Part shown: in pieces, positions 7,889 to 16,318 of the stretch | Layout of the letters: each line of letters starts with the position of its first letter | Position numbering within the stretch: the first letter of the stretch is position 1 | DNA from: an uncultured Agathobaculum sp. | GTDB taxonomy: Bacteria; Bacillota; Clostridia; Oscillospirales; Butyricicoccaceae | Reading direction: 5' to 3' | Length of the DNA stretch: 29,205 nt | NCBI GenBank assembly: GCA_934504345.1 | Contig: CAKSVR010000029.1 | Location: 1-29,205 of the forward strand | The notes under the pieces: generated by a model | What the model saw: the letters and a program-made list of their open reading frames with translations, nothing else | What the model was told of the DNA's origin: nothing | Databases searched by the model: none | Made by a program: the position numbers and the translations under genes

Positions 7889-7922
7889 AAGGGATGCGTT
7901 GGCGCGTCCCTCTTGTTTTTTT
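7889..7922 (+). terminator. Terminator after the recombinase
   Basis: Stem GGGATGCG with CGCGTCCC (one G-U pair) and a T-rich tail (TCTTG then T7), sixteen bases after the recombinase stop codon. Confidence 0.75.
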
Positions 7923-7948
7923 GCGCCGAAAACAGCCGCAGTGCCTCA

Positions 7949-7970
7949 AAATCATACTTTGGTATGATTT
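7949..7970. promoter_or_regulatory. Palindromic operator over the LuxR gene promoter
   Basis: A perfect 9-bp inverted repeat, AAATCATAC and GTATGATTT with a four-base gap, overlaps the -35 region of the downstream promoter. A dimeric regulator, possibly the LuxR protein itself, could bind here. The binding protein is not known. Confidence 0.55.
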
Positions 7971-7995
7971 ACAATCGTCCAAAATCGGGTATAAT
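7968..7995 (+). promoter_or_regulatory. Promoter of the MalT-like LuxR gene
   Basis: TTTACA (7968-7973), 16 bp, and a consensus TATAAT (7990-7995). The -35 box shares bases with the 7949-7970 palindrome. Confidence 0.7.
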
Positions 7996-8072
7996 TTTAA
8001 TATAGGCAAACCGCATAATGGAACAAAAGTGATTTACGAGTAAATTTTGCGTGATGCGAGGGAGGTGTCCGT

Positions 8073-10427
8073 ATGTCCCCTACTATTATCCGACCCGCCA
8101 TTCAGGCGCAGTTTGACCGTTTTGTGCAGAACGGGCGGGTATTTTTCATCAGTGCGCCGTGCGGCTTCGGCAAGACCGTGCTGGCTGAGGCGCTTTTGGC
8201 CGATCAGGATGTCTGCCGTCTGTCCGCCGATGACAGCAGTTTCGCGCTGCCCGCCGAGCTGACCCGGCGCTTTCTGCTGCTCGACGATGCACAGCAGCTG
8301 CCCGATGAGGACTGGCAGGCGCTCTGCTCCCTCATCCGCAGCGATCCGGAGCGGCGGTTCGTGCTGCTCTCGCGCGGCGCACCGCCGGGCTGCCTGATGG
8401 CGTTCCAGTACGCCGGCCTGATGACCGTGCTCACGCCGGATATGCTGCTGTTCGACCGCGACGACATCCGCCGGCTGTTCGCCGCATCCGGCACGCCGGT
8501 GACGGAAAGCGAGCTCACCAGCATCCGCAAGGAATCCATCGGCCACCCGCTCGGCGTGGCTATCACCGCGCGCCTGATGCGCGACCGCCCGTTCGGCCCG
8601 GATGTCGTCACACAGGCGTTCCGCGAGGTATTCCTCTACTTCGAAACCGCCATCTACCATCGGTTTGACCTGCCTGTGCGCCGTTTTCTGCTCGAGCTGG
8701 CGCCGTTTGAGCGGTTCGACCTCGAAATGGCCCGCATGGTCAGCGGCGACCCGCGTGCGAGCGAGCTGCTCGACTGGCTCCAGCGCCACACCACCATGCT
8801 GCGCTATGACGGCATCCAGACATTCCACTTCTGGACGCAGTTCCGCTGGTTTCTGCTGTGGGAGCTCGACCGCGAATACACCGACGAGAAAAAACGGGCG
8901 CTGTTCAGCCGCGGCGGCCTGTATTACGAGCTCAAGGAGGACTACACGCACGCGCTCGACTGCTACACCAAGAGCGGCGACCACTCCAAGGTATCCGAGC
9001 TTCTGATACGCAGCGCGGAGCTGCATCCCGGCATGGGCCATTACAGCGAAACGGAAAAATACTACCGCAGTCTGCCGGAAAACGAGATCTCAGCCTCTCC
9101 GGCGCTGATGCAGGGCATGAGTATGCTGTGTGCGCTCTCCACCGACTACAACGGCTCGGAGCGCTGGTACACCGCGCTCAAGCAGTTCGCGGAACGCTGC
9201 GGCAGACAGGATGCCGCCGGACGGCAGGCCCGCAGCCGTCTGGCATGGCTGGATATTTCCCTGCCGCAGCGCAAAGTGGAAAACCTCATCGACACCTTCC
9301 CGGCGGTGTTTCGGCTGCTGCGGAACAAGGAGATCACGCTCCCGCCGTTCTCGGTGACGAGCACGCTGCCCAGCATTATGAACGGCGGCAAGGATTTCTC
9401 TCCGTGGAGCAAGGTGGATGACCTGCTGTACACGACCCTGCGTGTTCCGGTCGAGGCCGTGCTCGGCCGGGACGGTGTGGGACTGGCCGACTGCGCCATC
9501 GCGGAGAGCAAATTCGAGAAAGGCGAGGATATTTCCATCCGGATGCTGAATTTACTCTCGCGCATGAGCGAAATCCAGCAGAACGGCACGCCGGATATAG
9601 AATTTGCCGTCGGCGGTCTGCTGGCCCGCAGCCAGCTGGCGAGCGGCCATGCGGATGATGCCCGCCGCACTGTCCAGTCGCTGCGCGACCGCTTTGCCGA
9701 ACAGAAGCTCACGCGCTTCCTGCCCAATATGGATGCCATGCTGTGCCGTATCGACCTGCACCTCGGCAGCCTCGACCGCGCGGATGCGTGGTACCGCACC
9801 AAAGCGCCGCGCGACCCTATGCATATCAACGCCATGCTGCGCTATCAGTATCTGACACAGGCGCTCGTTGAGCTGGCCGACGGCCGTCCGGAGGCGGCGC
9901 TGCTGACGCTCTCGCCGCTCGAGCCGTATCGGCAGAACTGCACCCGCTACATCGGCGGCGCACACCTCGACACGGTATCCGCTATCGCGCTCTACCGCAA
10001 AAAGGACGAAAGGTGGCGTGAAAAGCTCAATCAGGCGCTTGAAACCCTCGCAGAGTTCCACTTTATCCGCACGATGAGCGTATACGGCACAGCGGTCCTG
10101 CCGCTGCTCGAGCGCATCGAACCGGTCGGAGATGCCAAGTGGTTCAAACGCCTTGTGGGCGAGGTGCGCGTTCAGGCTGCGTACCATCCGGCGTTTTTGC
10201 AGCCGCGCCTTGCGCCCGAGGACGAGCTGACCGCCACCGAGCTTCAGGTGCTCCGCCTGCTGTGCGCCGACAAGAGCAACGCCGAGATCGGCCGCGTGCT
10301 CAACATCAAGCTGCCCACCGTCAAGACCCATGTCAGCCATATCCTCGACAAGCTGGGTATCAGCCGCCGCAGCGAGGCCCGCACCGCCGCGCAGCGGCTC
10401 TGGCTGCTGCCCGACGACCCGAAATGA
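8073..10427 (+). CDS. MalT-like LuxR family ATP-dependent transcriptional regulator
   Basis: A 784-residue STAND-type regulator. The N-terminal NTPase has Walker A APCGFGKT (residues 28-35) and a Walker B-like stretch LLLDDAQ (68-74). A long helical, TPR-like middle follows. The C-terminal LuxR/GerE helix-turn-helix is at about 718-775 (ELTATELQVLRLLC, then NAEIGRVLNIKLPTVKTHVS). In MalT and its relatives, ligand binding in the middle region switches an ATP-bound oligomer that activates transcription. The ATG is preceded by GGGAGG eight bases upstream. The gene is monocistronic between two hairpins. The ligand and targets cannot be read from sequence. Neighbouring surface-protein genes are possible targets, which is speculation. 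Confidence 0.92.
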   Translation: MSPTIIRPAIQAQFDRFVQNGRVFFISAPCGFGKTVLAEALLADQDVCRLSADDSSFALPAELTRRFLLLDDAQQLPDEDWQALCSLIRSDPERRFVLLSRGAPPGCLMAFQYAGLMTVLTPDMLLFDRDDIRRLFAASGTPVTESELTSIRKESIGHPLGVAITARLMRDRPFGPDVVTQAFREVFLYFETAIYHRFDLPVRRFLLELAPFERFDLEMARMVSGDPRASELLDWLQRHTTMLRYDGIQTFHFWTQFRWFLLWELDREYTDEKKRALFSRGGLYYELKEDYTHALDCYTKSGDHSKVSELLIRSAELHPGMGHYSETEKYYRSLPENEISASPALMQGMSMLCALSTDYNGSERWYTALKQFAERCGRQDAAGRQARSRLAWLDISLPQRKVENLIDTFPAVFRLLRNKEITLPPFSVTSTLPSIMNGGKDFSPWSKVDDLLYTTLRVPVEAVLGRDGVGLADCAIAESKFEKGEDISIRMLNLLSRMSEIQQNGTPDIEFAVGGLLARSQLASGHADDARRTVQSLRDRFAEQKLTRFLPNMDAMLCRIDLHLGSLDRADAWYRTKAPRDPMHINAMLRYQYLTQALVELADGRPEAALLTLSPLEPYRQNCTRYIGGAHLDTVSAIALYRKKDERWREKLNQALETLAEFHFIRTMSVYGTAVLPLLERIEPVGDAKWFKRLVGEVRVQAAYHPAFLQPRLAPEDELTATELQVLRLLCADKSNAEIGRVLNIKLPTVKTHVSHILDKLGISRRSEARTAAQRLWLLPDDPK

Positions 10428-10434
10428 TACACCG

Positions 10435-10465
10435 CACCCCGGAGAGCACCGTTCTCTCCGGGGTG
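10435..10465 (+). terminator. Hairpin after the LuxR gene
   Basis: A 12-bp perfect stem (CACCCCGGAGAG with CTCTCCGGGGTG) begins eight bases after the LuxR stop codon. There is no real T run, so termination may be weak. Confidence 0.55.
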
Positions 10466-10477
10466 TAATAATTGACC

Positions 10478-10505
10478 TTGCAATCTGCGGAAAATCGGCT
10501 ATTCT
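10478..10505 (+). promoter_or_regulatory. Promoter of the tail-fibre-like gene
   Basis: TTGCAA (10478-10483) and TATTCT (10500-10505) with a 16-bp spacer. The ribosome site GGAGG of the next gene follows. Confidence 0.5.
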
Positions 10506-10529
10506 ATTAGGAAAAAGGAGGGTTTTTCT

Positions 10530-11114
10530 ATGGAAAAGCACATTATCCCCGCATTCGCCGAGCCCATCACCGACCTGCCGACCGAGCCGCAGATGACACC
10601 GGAGGAGCTCAAGCGCCGCTTTCAGGCGCCGAGTGAGGAGCTGCGCGAAGCGCACAACGCACTGGCAAAGGAGGTCAACGGCATCACCTCCGCGACCTAC
10701 CCGGACACCGTGACGGAATCCATGCTCACGCCGGAAATCCGTCAGGCCATCAGCAGCAAGGCCGATGCCGCCGAGAACACCGCCGCTCATGCGGCTTTGC
10801 AGACCGCCATCGAGGCCAAGGGCGCGTTCGCGCTGGGCACCTACACCGGCGACGGCGAAAACAGCCAGACCATCAGCCTCGGCTTTGCGCCCAAGGCGGT
10901 GCTCGTGCTGTCCGAGAACGGCACATCCGTCGCCTACCGCAGCAGCACCTACTATTACGGCGGTCTGGCGCTGCCTGGGCATCCGGTCAAGTATTCGGAC
11001 ACCGAGGTGGTAACGCTCACGGAGAATGGCTTCACCGTGTACTATGCGGGCACTTACGGCTACGTCCGCAGCAATATGCCGAGCGAGAAATATCACTATC
11101 TGGCGCTCAAATAA
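10530..11114 (+). CDS. Phage tail-fibre-like protein, orphan
   Basis: A 194-residue protein without signal peptide or membrane segment. The N-terminal part (MTPEELKRRFQAPSEEL then EAHNAL) resembles the start of proteins encoded beside tail-fibre genes in Firmicutes phages. The C-terminal half (GTYTGDGENSQTISLGF then APKAVLVL) resembles a beta-rich domain common at the ends of tail-fibre proteins. These assignments are from memory of the families, not from a search. A strong AGGAGG precedes the ATG. No other structural phage gene is nearby, and own promoter and terminator make it a single-gene unit. It may be a domesticated tail-fibre fragment or a small surface or binding protein. Confidence 0.7.
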   Translation: MEKHIIPAFAEPITDLPTEPQMTPEELKRRFQAPSEELREAHNALAKEVNGITSATYPDTVTESMLTPEIRQAISSKADAAENTAAHAALQTAIEAKGAFALGTYTGDGENSQTISLGFAPKAVLVLSENGTSVAYRSSTYYYGGLALPGHPVKYSDTEVVTLTENGFTVYYAGTYGYVRSNMPSEKYHYLALK

Positions 11115-11116
11115 GC

Positions 11117-11156
11117 AAAAAACATCCCTGAGATTACCTCTCAGGGATGTTTTTTA
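11117..11156. terminator. Bidirectional terminator between convergent genes
   Basis: Stem AACATCCCTGAGA with TCTCAGGGATGTT, loop TTACC, with A runs before and T runs after. It serves the tail-fibre-like gene (plus) and the SLH/X2 gene (minus). Confidence 0.9.
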
Positions 11157-11161
11157 TGCTT

Positions 11162-13741
11162 TTACTTGAGCTGTACGCGCTCGCGGACGGAATCCGTTAC
11201 CGAAAGCTGTACACTCTGCGAGGTGTAGCCGCTGCACGCCACCTGTGCGACATAATTGCCGCGCTTAAGGCTGAACGCCGCCGTGCCGTCCGTGCCGGTG
11301 GTGACATTCTTGCCGCCGATGGACACGATCGCGCCGGAAAGCGGTGCACCGTAGGCGTTGGTGACAACGAGCTGCACATTCTCGAGAATCTCGCCGGTCA
11401 GCTTGATCGTGCGGCCCGCAGAAACCTTTGCGGTCTGCGTTACGGCTGCGGTGAAGCGCGAATGGCTTGCCGTTACGATGTAGCTGCCGCGCTTAACGTA
11501 AACCGTTGCCGTGCCGTCGGACTCGGTGGTGCGGGTCTGCGCCGCCGTGCCGTTCTCGTTGTCCTCCGGCGTAAAGGTCACAGTCGCGCCGGAAATGGGC
11601 AGGCCGAGGTCATCGACAACCGAAGCGGTCAATGCGTAGGTGGTAACGTAGTTGACGCGCAGTGTCGGGCTCTGACCCTTGCTCATCGAGAACACGAAAT
11701 CCGCATAGGTCGCGCCGCTCTTGCCGAACTCGGCAACGGCCGACTTGTTGATGGTAACTTTGCTGCCCTCGATCTTGTACTGCCAGTTCTCCTCGAGCGT
11801 TTTGCCGTTCGAGCGGATGTTCTTGAGCGCTGCGCCGTCCACCATGTTCAGCGTAACAACCAGATCGGCATAGCCGCCGGAGGACGTATTCGCATCAAAA
11901 TCCATCGTGGAGGGAAGAACTTCGTTCACCGGAGAGGTATCCACCACGTTGAGCGTGCAGCTCGACGAACTGCCCTTGTTGGGCACGAACGTGATGGTGT
12001 AGCTGCCCTTGCTCTTCTTCGCGAGCGTTTCCTTGAGCAGCTTGATGGTGCCGCCGGTGGCATTATAGGTGTAGTCCGTGCCGCGCTCGAGCACCGTACT
12101 GCCCAGCTTGACCGAATCCAGCCGCGTGCCGGCCGGCAGGACGAGCGTAACCGTCTGGTCGGCGTGGTTTGCCGAATCCTCATTCTTGTCGAATGTCAGC
12201 TCGGCCGGGCTGACAGCGCCCTGTGCCGAGTTGGTAACAGCCAGACCGATCGCCGCCTTGGAGCCGTCCTCGAACAGGATCTCAACGGTGTAAGTGCCCG
12301 CCTTGAGCGTGGACAGATAGGTTTTGTACAGGCGGATGCCGTTTTTATCGGTCAGCAGGTTGTAATCTGTGCCGAGGCGGAGTGCCTCACCGTTCACCAG
12401 TACGCGGGTCAGGTCGTTCTTGTCCGCGTTGAAGGTGAAATCGTAGGAATACGCGATGGAATCCTTGTTGCTGCTGTCCACAGACAGCGAGGACGGAGAA
12501 ACCGTCACACTGGTGGAAGCGGCAGCCGTCTTGCCCGCGATCTTCGCGGTAACGCCGCTTGCGAGCTCGACATTTGCGGGCTGCATCACAAGCTCACAGC
12601 CGTTCGCGTTGATAACGGCCTTCTGCACCGAGCCGCCGCCGGTGATGGTGGTCTTGGCGTTGGCGGTCAGCGTGCTGATGGACGAGCTGCCGGTGGTGAG
12701 GATGGAGGCGGACTTGTCCACCGCGGCCTCCCAGACGGCGGCATCGAGCGTGAGCGACGTGTTCTCGCCGGTGATCTTGAGATCGGAGAAGCCGCCCGCA
12801 GAGGCCGACAGATTGCTCTCGGTCAGGGTCGCGGCGGTCTGCACCTCGGTGGTGCCGATGTTGGTGTTGCCCGAGGCGATGACCTGCGGGGTCAGTCCGG
12901 TCGGGTTGGAAACGATCAGGTCGAGCGCGGAAACGCCGTCAAGCGTTACATTGCCGCCGCTGACGATAATGTCGCCCGCAACGGTAACATCCTCCAGCTC
13001 GACATTGCCGGCCAGAACGCCCTCGGTGATGTACAGATTGCCCTGAATATCCGCGCCGGACAGCGTACACGGCACAGAAATGGTCACGTTTTTCGTATCG
13101 GTCTTGAGTGTGGCCTGCGAGTAGACGTTGCCGGTCTTGTTGAGCGGCGTGCCCATGTAGCCGTACAGCAGCTTTGCGATCTCCGCGCGGGAGAGCGTGC
13201 CCTGCGGCTTAAAGGTGCCGTCCGTGTAGCCGTTGATGTAGCCCTGCTTGACTGCCTCGGCCACATACGCCTTGCTGTAATTGCTCAGCTTGGTCTGATC
13301 GGAGAACACGCTCAGCGCGGAAAGGTCTGCGGTCGGCGTGTACTTGTGCAGGCGGCCGAGGATGGTCGCGGCCTGCTCACGGGTCAGCGTGCTCTCAGGC
13401 GCCATCTTATTGTTGCCCACACCGTTGATGTAGCCCTGTTTTACCGCGATCTGCACGGTTTCGTAATACAGATCCGTGCTCTTTACGTCAGAGAAGCTGA
13501 TGTCCGCCTTTTCGGTAAAGCCGAAAGCGCGGTTGATGTAGCGCATGAACTCCCAGCGCGTGATCTTCTCATCCGGCTTGTAGTTGCCGGTCGATGCGGA
13601 GGGATTGATGATGCCGTTTTCGTGCAGCTCGGTAATGTAGGTCTTTGCCCAGTGATTGTCAATATCCGAGGCCGCGAATGCGCTCGGCAGCGTGCCGACC
13701 AGCAGGGCTGCTGTCAGCAGCGCAGAAATTACTCTTTTCAA
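11162..13741 (-). CDS. SLH-domain surface protein with X2-like and carboxypeptidase-regulatory-like repeats
   Basis: An exported cell-wall protein of about 859 residues. A signal peptide (KRVISALLTAALLVGT, cut after SAFA) precedes three SLH domains (DIDNHWAKTYITEL; FSDVKSTDLYYETVQIAV with TREQAATILGRL; YINGYTDGTFKP with SRAEIAKLLYGY). A beta-helical-looking stretch follows. Next are three X2/Ig-like repeats with SPSSLSVDSS, SPAELTFDKN and LPSTMDFDAN starts. Two carboxypeptidase-regulatory-like modules end the protein (GLPISGATVTFTP and GAPLSGAIVSIGG). I prefer TTG at 13741, because AGAGGTG lies six bases upstream. A GTG at 13750 would overlap the ribosome site. The domain order suggests a wall-anchored scaffold or adhesin. 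The signal peptide differs from the two S-layer cassettes, so it is outside the repeat system. Confidence 0.9.
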   Translation of the reverse strand: MKRVISALLTAALLVGTLPSAFAASDIDNHWAKTYITELHENGIINPSASTGNYKPDEKITRWEFMRYINRAFGFTEKADISFSDVKSTDLYYETVQIAVKQGYINGVGNNKMAPESTLTREQAATILGRLHKYTPTADLSALSVFSDQTKLSNYSKAYVAEAVKQGYINGYTDGTFKPQGTLSRAEIAKLLYGYMGTPLNKTGNVYSQATLKTDTKNVTISVPCTLSGADIQGNLYITEGVLAGNVELEDVTVAGDIIVSGGNVTLDGVSALDLIVSNPTGLTPQVIASGNTNIGTTEVQTAATLTESNLSASAGGFSDLKITGENTSLTLDAAVWEAAVDKSASILTTGSSSISTLTANAKTTITGGGSVQKAVINANGCELVMQPANVELASGVTAKIAGKTAAASTSVTVSPSSLSVDSSNKDSIAYSYDFTFNADKNDLTRVLVNGEALRLGTDYNLLTDKNGIRLYKTYLSTLKAGTYTVEILFEDGSKAAIGLAVTNSAQGAVSPAELTFDKNEDSANHADQTVTLVLPAGTRLDSVKLGSTVLERGTDYTYNATGGTIKLLKETLAKKSKGSYTITFVPNKGSSSSCTLNVVDTSPVNEVLPSTMDFDANTSSGGYADLVVTLNMVDGAALKNIRSNGKTLEENWQYKIEGSKVTINKSAVAEFGKSGATYADFVFSMSKGQSPTLRVNYVTTYALTASVVDDLGLPISGATVTFTPEDNENGTAAQTRTTESDGTATVYVKRGSYIVTASHSRFTAAVTQTAKVSAGRTIKLTGEILENVQLVVTNAYGAPLSGAIVSIGGKNVTTGTDGTAAFSLKRGNYVAQVACSGYTSQSVQLSVTDSVRERVQLK

Positions 13742-13772
13742 GCCTTTCACCTCTTATTGGTTATATATCATT

Positions 13773-13801
13773 ATCATACCATTCTTTTGGGGATTTGTGT
13801 A
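13773..13801 (-). promoter_or_regulatory. Promoter of the SLH/X2 gene
   Basis: Minus strand TACACA (13801-13796), 17 bp, TATGAT (13778-13773). Confidence 0.55.
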
Positions 13802-13850
13802 CTGTTATTTTTGCCGCAGCGCGCAGCGATTTTGCGCCGGCCTGTTTCTC

Positions 13851-14261
13851 GGCACGCCGTTTTCCGGTGCAGACAAGTCGCGTAAGCGATATGCCGTTTC
13901 CGGGCTGGGGATGCCGCACGCGCGGCGGACGCCTAAGAGGGCAGACAACCTACGGTTTTCCGCCCTCTTAGGAATCTCCCCTTTTCCCTCGAGGGCTCGG
14001 TGGTGATTACATCGGTGAGATACACAAAGGAACGGGTATCGGTTCACGTTTTCCGCGCTGCTGCGGCGCGGTCGCGGCAGATTGCACGGGTTTTGCGTTC
14101 TGGCGGTTTGCCGGATGCAGGTGCGGCGTGTCAGCGACCGCACAAATCGTTCGGCTGGGTGGCCGGATGGCCTCCCGGTGAATTTGACAAACGTCTATCG
14201 TTACGTTCTCTTCACTCTCCACTCTCCAATCTTCACTCTGAAGATAATCCTCCATTCTGCA
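13851..14261 (-). repeat. Interspersed composite repeat, copy A (full-length)
   Basis: This non-coding block fills most of the gap between the SLH/X2 gene and phosphoglucomutase. Read on the minus strand it begins with purine-rich GAGTGAAGATTGGAGAGT units and continues with GGGAGGCCATCCGGC, CCAGCCGAACGATTTG and CGCAAAACCC segments, then a GCGGAAAACG segment. It ends with an 11-bp hairpin (CCTAAGAGGGC at 13932-13942, GCCCTCTTAGG at 13962-13972) and a TATCGCTTACGCGACT tail. The first part matches copy B at 17213-17445 and the last part matches copy D at 28885-29083. No protein is encoded. Confidence 0.8.
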
Positions 14262-14417
14262 CACCGCTGCACAATAAAAGACGTTTTCCGTGCACGCTTG
14301 GTTCCCTTTTTGCTCGAGTTTTTCCCTTCGAGGACAGAACGCACAATTATTTTGCTGCAATTTTGTACAGCTTTGCTTTTCCCGCTTGAATGTTTTCACA
14401 AATCCGCACAAAACCCC

Positions 14418-14445
14418 TTGCATTGACAGACGGATATTGTATAAT
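14418..14445 (+). promoter_or_regulatory. Promoter of phosphoglucomutase
   Basis: TATAAT at 14440-14445 with TTGCAT 16 bp upstream. An overlapping alternative is TTGACA (14423-14428), 17 bp and TTAGAT. Confidence 0.6.
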
Positions 14446-14510
14446 TTAGATAGTGGCATTGTAACTGCCAAAATGGCGGTGCGCCAACTAAATGATGAGG
14501 TGATACCAAA

Positions 14511-16238
14511 ATGGATTATATGTCGGAATACAAGCGCTGGCTGGACTGCTCCGCTCTTTCTGCGGACGAGCACGCTGAGCTGGCTGCCGTTGCAGATAAT
14601 CAGGAAGAGATCGAAAGCCGCTTCTTCGCGCCGCTGTCGTTCGGCACGGCCGGTCTGCGCGGCGTGCTGGGCGTTGGCCTCAACCGCATGAACCGCTTCA
14701 CGGTCGGTCAGGCGGCACAGGGTCTTGCAAACCTGATCGTATCAAACGGCAAGGCGGCGATGGACCGCGGCGTTGCCATCGCCTACGACTCCCGCCACTT
14801 CTCCCCTGAGTTTGCAAAGCAGTCCGCGTGCATCCTCGCGGCCAGCGGCATCAAGGCGATGCTGTTCGATGAACTCCGTCCTACGCCGGAGCTGTCCTTT
14901 GCGATCCGCCACTACGGCTGCATCGCGGGCATCAACATCACCGCTTCCCACAACCCCAAGGAATACAACGGTTATAAGGTATACTGGGAGGACGGCGCGC
15001 AGCTGCCTCCGGCCGAGGCCGACGTTGTTGCCAAGGAAATGGCTGCGACCGACATCTTCACCGGTGTACGCACCGGCGATTACGACGAGTTCGTCAAGAA
15101 CGGCATGATCCGCATCCTCTCCAAGGAAACCGACGAAGCGTATCTGAACGAGGTCATCAAGGTTGCCGTCAATCCGGACTGCGTAAAGCAGGTCGCTGAC
15201 GACTTCAAGCTGGTCTACACGCCGTTCCACGGTGCAGGCTACCGTCTGGTGCCGGAGATCCTCCGCCGACTGGGCTACAAGCACATTATCTGCGAGCCCG
15301 AGCAGATGAAGATCGACGGCGACTTCCCGACCGTCAAGAACCCGAACCCGGAGTACAAAGAGGGCTTTACCCTTGCCATCGAGCTGGCAAAGCAGAACGA
15401 TGTTGACCTCATCATCGGCACCGACCCGGATGCCGACCGCACCGGCATCGTGCTCAAGGACAAGTCCGGCGAATATGTTACCCTGTCGGGCAATCAGGTC
15501 GGCGTGCTGCTCACCGATTACATCATCACCGCAAAGAAGCTGACCGACACCATGCCGCGCCATCCGGCGGTGCTCAAATCCATCGTAACCACCGAAATGG
15601 CCCGCGCTGCCGCGGAGAAGAACGGCGTGGAGTGCTTCGACACGTTCACCGGCTTCAAGTTCCTCGCGGAGAAGATCAAGCAGTTCGAAAAGGACGGCTC
15701 GCACCGTTACATCTTCGCATTCGAGGAGTCCTACGGCTACCTGTGCGGCGATTACGCCCGCGACAAGGACGCTGTTACCGCCTCCATGCTCATCGCCGAG
15801 ATGGCCGCCTACTACCGCACGCAGGGCAAGACCCTGTATGATGCGATGGAGGAGATGTACGAGAAGTACGGCTATTACTGCGAGCAGACCATCTCCATCA
15901 CCATGCCCGGCGTTTCCGGCCTCCAGCGCATGAAGGAGCTCATGCAGGAGCTGCGCGACCAGCCGCTGACCACGGTCGGCACGCACAAGGTCGATTACAC
16001 CCGCGATTATATGCCGGGCACCCGCACCTGCATGGCCGACGGCAAGACCGAGCCGATGGAGCTCAAGGGTCAGAACGTGATGTACTACGAGCTCGAGGGC
16101 GGCACGACGTTCATCATCCGTCCGTCCGGCACCGAGCCCAAGGTCAAGGTCTACATCATGGCCAAGGGCGCGGACAAGGCCGAGGCTGCCGCAAAGGTAG
16201 AGGCACTCTCCGCCGCAGCCAGGGAGATCGTCAAGTAA
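14511..16238 (+). CDS. pgcA: Alpha-phosphoglucomutase / phosphomannomutase
   Basis: A 575-residue alpha-D-phosphohexomutase, the usual length for Firmicute PgcA-type enzymes. It interconverts glucose 1-phosphate and glucose 6-phosphate (or the mannose pair) in the cytoplasm, feeding UDP-glucose and cell-envelope glycan synthesis. All family signatures are present: GTAGLR (45-50), the phosphoserine loop TASHNP with S146, the magnesium site DPDADR (305-310), the sugar-binding EESYG, and the phosphate-binding RPSGTEPK (537-544). The ribosome site is GAGGTGAT, nine bases before ATG. It has its own promoter and terminator. Choice between glucose and mannose specificity is not certain from motifs. 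Confidence 0.95.
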   Translation: MDYMSEYKRWLDCSALSADEHAELAAVADNQEEIESRFFAPLSFGTAGLRGVLGVGLNRMNRFTVGQAAQGLANLIVSNGKAAMDRGVAIAYDSRHFSPEFAKQSACILAASGIKAMLFDELRPTPELSFAIRHYGCIAGINITASHNPKEYNGYKVYWEDGAQLPPAEADVVAKEMAATDIFTGVRTGDYDEFVKNGMIRILSKETDEAYLNEVIKVAVNPDCVKQVADDFKLVYTPFHGAGYRLVPEILRRLGYKHIICEPEQMKIDGDFPTVKNPNPEYKEGFTLAIELAKQNDVDLIIGTDPDADRTGIVLKDKSGEYVTLSGNQVGVLLTDYIITAKKLTDTMPRHPAVLKSIVTTEMARAAAEKNGVECFDTFTGFKFLAEKIKQFEKDGSHRYIFAFEESYGYLCGDYARDKDAVTASMLIAEMAAYYRTQGKTLYDAMEEMYEKYGYYCEQTISITMPGVSGLQRMKELMQELRDQPLTTVGTHKVDYTRDYMPGTRTCMADGKTEPMELKGQNVMYYELEGGTTFIIRPSGTEPKVKVYIMAKGADKAEAAAKVEALSAAAREIVK

Positions 16239-16256
16239 CCACCTACTGTATCGAAG

Positions 16257-16289
16257 ATGCAGCCGAATCCCGGTTCGGCTGCATTTTTC
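16257..16289 (+). terminator. Terminator after phosphoglucomutase
   Basis: Stem ATGCAGCCGAA with TTCGGCTGCAT, loop TCCCGG, followed by T5. Confidence 0.92.
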
Positions 16290-16318
16290 CGGCAAATCAC
16301 CGCACTGGGGAATAAACT

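Noticed and set aside
6839..11114. A prophage made of the recombinase plus the tail-fibre-like gene
   Set aside because: No capsid, terminase, portal, lysis or replication gene lies between or around them, each gene has its own terminator, and no flanking att duplication was seen.
11147..13885. 912-codon open frame antisense to the SLH/X2 gene
   Set aside because: Arg/Gly/Ala-rich shadow composition, no motif, and the opposite strand clearly encodes SLH, X2-like and regulatory-repeat domains.
14742..16295. Open frame antisense to phosphoglucomutase
   Set aside because: The plus strand carries every phosphohexomutase motif. The antisense frame is rich in leucine, valine and histidine with no motif.
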